DNA of 7,267 bases from JAYXXU01 sp049301135 (lineage in GTDB: Bacteria; Pseudomonadota; Gammaproteobacteria; Pseudomonadales; Moraxellaceae): NCBI GenBank assembly GCA_049301135.1, contig JBAQKP010000257.1:1-7267 (forward strand), given 5' to 3'. Below are positions 6,391 to 7,267 of the stretch, piece by piece. The translations under genes were made by a program, and so were the position numbers. Every line of letters begins with the position of its first letter. Positions within the stretch are counted from its first letter, which is position 1. Under the pieces are notes generated by a model. That model was not told the origin of the DNA. It saw only the letters and a program-made list of their open reading frames with translations, and did not search any database.

Positions 6391-7267
6391 ATGCTAGAGC
6401 CGATCACAAAACAGGAATTGATTGATGCTAGTGCCGACGCGCTCGCGCTAGAGCAGGTCGTAAACGGCACAGACACGTTAGACGTGACCAGCCGACTCGC
6501 CCGCACTTATCCGACACTCGCCAAGGCTTTGCGCCTGATCGTCGAAAACGGCTTGCTCGGCGCGACCCCGTTTAATCTTGGGTCGCAAATGATTGCATCA
6601 TCTCTGGTTGATGGTGACTATGCAGTTGTGACTGACGATCCAAACCCAGAGATCAATGGTTTTTATCAGCGTCAATCGGGGCTTTGGGAGTATTTGGCGT
6701 GGAATCCGCTTAACCAAGCAAAAGCCTATGCCGACGCAAACCCGATGTTTAGACCGTCTGTTTTGGCTGCTGCTGCTGATTTTAATACGCTGACGGTCGA
6801 GGGTCGCACGGTTGTGCCCACTAATGAGATTGCTGAGGCGTGTACCAATCGACCAAGCTCAAATGCGGGTGTTTTGGACGTTGCACTAATCGGTTCCGGT
6901 GTCTTTCAGACCTACCGCGTCTTTGAGTTCGACCTTGCTTATGAGCGGCAACGGCTCAGCGGCGGCACTTGGACAGACTGGGTGCAGTCGGCATCAAAAG
7001 ATATGGTCGATACATCGGCTGCTAACACACTGCAATCTGCACAAGATTATGCAGATGTTGCAGCAGTAAAGCCTTACGACATCGTCACTGCAAGTAAAAA
7101 CCTGTTTGCCACATCGAACATTGTAAGTAACAGCGCATTAAATAGCACCAATGGCGGCATAGTTGCATTTTCCGGTTGGACACGATCAGGCATGATCCCT
7201 GTCGTCGCCGGTCAAACATATACACTGTCTGGTACACGCAGTCGCGTGGGTCTGGCGTGGTTTGCAG
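6391..7267 (+). CDS. Tail fibre / receptor-binding protein, 3' end outside window
   Basis: Translation from ATG at 6391 stays open for 292 codons to the window edge. The N-terminal part (residues 1-50, ITKQELIDASADALALEQVV then an Arg/Leu-rich segment) is helical and probably attaches to the tail tip. Residues about 72-105 hold a DGDYAVVTDDPNPEINGFY segment of a type common in phage fibre proteins. Residues about 130-201 look like a pyocin-knob-type fibre domain: an early asparagine/proline-rich loop, FQTYRVFEFDLAYERQRLSG, and the closing GGTWTDWVQ. A short Ala-rich helical linker (about 203-226) follows. The next domain starts at KNLFATSN (about 236) and has SGWTRSGMIPVVAGQTYTLS (about 261-280), resembling β-sandwich receptor-binding modules ('I/VPV..G.TYT'). 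Its location just after J fits the receptor-recognising fibre. The receptor and trimer tip are not visible because the gene is cut off. Confidence 0.88.
   Translation, partial: MLEPITKQELIDASADALALEQVVNGTDTLDVTSRLARTYPTLAKALRLIVENGLLGATPFNLGSQMIASSLVDGDYAVVTDDPNPEINGFYQRQSGLWEYLAWNPLNQAKAYADANPMFRPSVLAAAADFNTLTVEGRTVVPTNEIAEACTNRPSSNAGVLDVALIGSGVFQTYRVFEFDLAYERQRLSGGTWTDWVQSASKDMVDTSAANTLQSAQDYADVAAVKPYDIVTASKNLFATSNIVSNSALNSTNGGIVAFSGWTRSGMIPVVAGQTYTLSGTRSRVGLAWFA

Noticed and set aside
6309..6506. Reverse-strand open frame spanning the terminator and the start of the fibre gene
   Set aside because: It would cross the terminator hairpin and overlap the fibre N-terminus antisense; the fibre frame has a ribosome-binding site and recognisable domains.

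Overview
The window is one continuous stretch of a tailed-phage (siphovirus-type) tail module, from a phage or a prophage. All genes are on the + strand. In order they are: a tape measure protein (5' end outside the window), an unrecognised 161-residue minor tail protein, a DUF1833-type minor tail protein, a small NlpC/P60-type cysteine peptidase, an 854-residue gpJ/TipJ-type tail tip protein, an intrinsic terminator, and a tail fibre gene that runs off the 3' edge. The order (tape measure, small minor tail proteins, NlpC/P60, J, fibre) matches lambda-like tail-tip clusters. There is no room for lambda I, and the peptidase is far shorter than lambda gpK.

The first five genes are packed head to tail. 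Each junction is a 4-base ATGA or GTGA overlap, and a purine-rich ribosome-binding site lies inside the end of the upstream gene, so they are probably one transcript with coupled translation. After J a short intergenic gap holds a good rho-independent terminator, and the fibre gene then starts with its own ribosome-binding site. Two further hairpin-plus-U-tract structures lie inside coding sequence, in the 161-residue gene and in the peptidase gene. They are the least ordinary things seen here.

The proteins should work together as follows. The tape measure protein sets tail length and is expected to enter the host envelope at infection. The two small proteins probably form the distal-tail/hub region that connects the tube to J. 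The peptidase is a candidate for tail-tip assembly or local peptidoglycan cleavage. J forms the central tip, and the separate fibre probably carries receptor recognition.

The host is most likely a proteobacterium, probably a gammaproteobacterium, judged from the style of the tail proteins, a base composition near 50% GC by eye, and abundant GATC sites. Genus cannot be assigned from this sequence. No RNA gene, CRISPR array, insertion sequence, attachment site, integrase or defence/accessory cassette was found. No stretch longer than about 60 bases lacks a gene.
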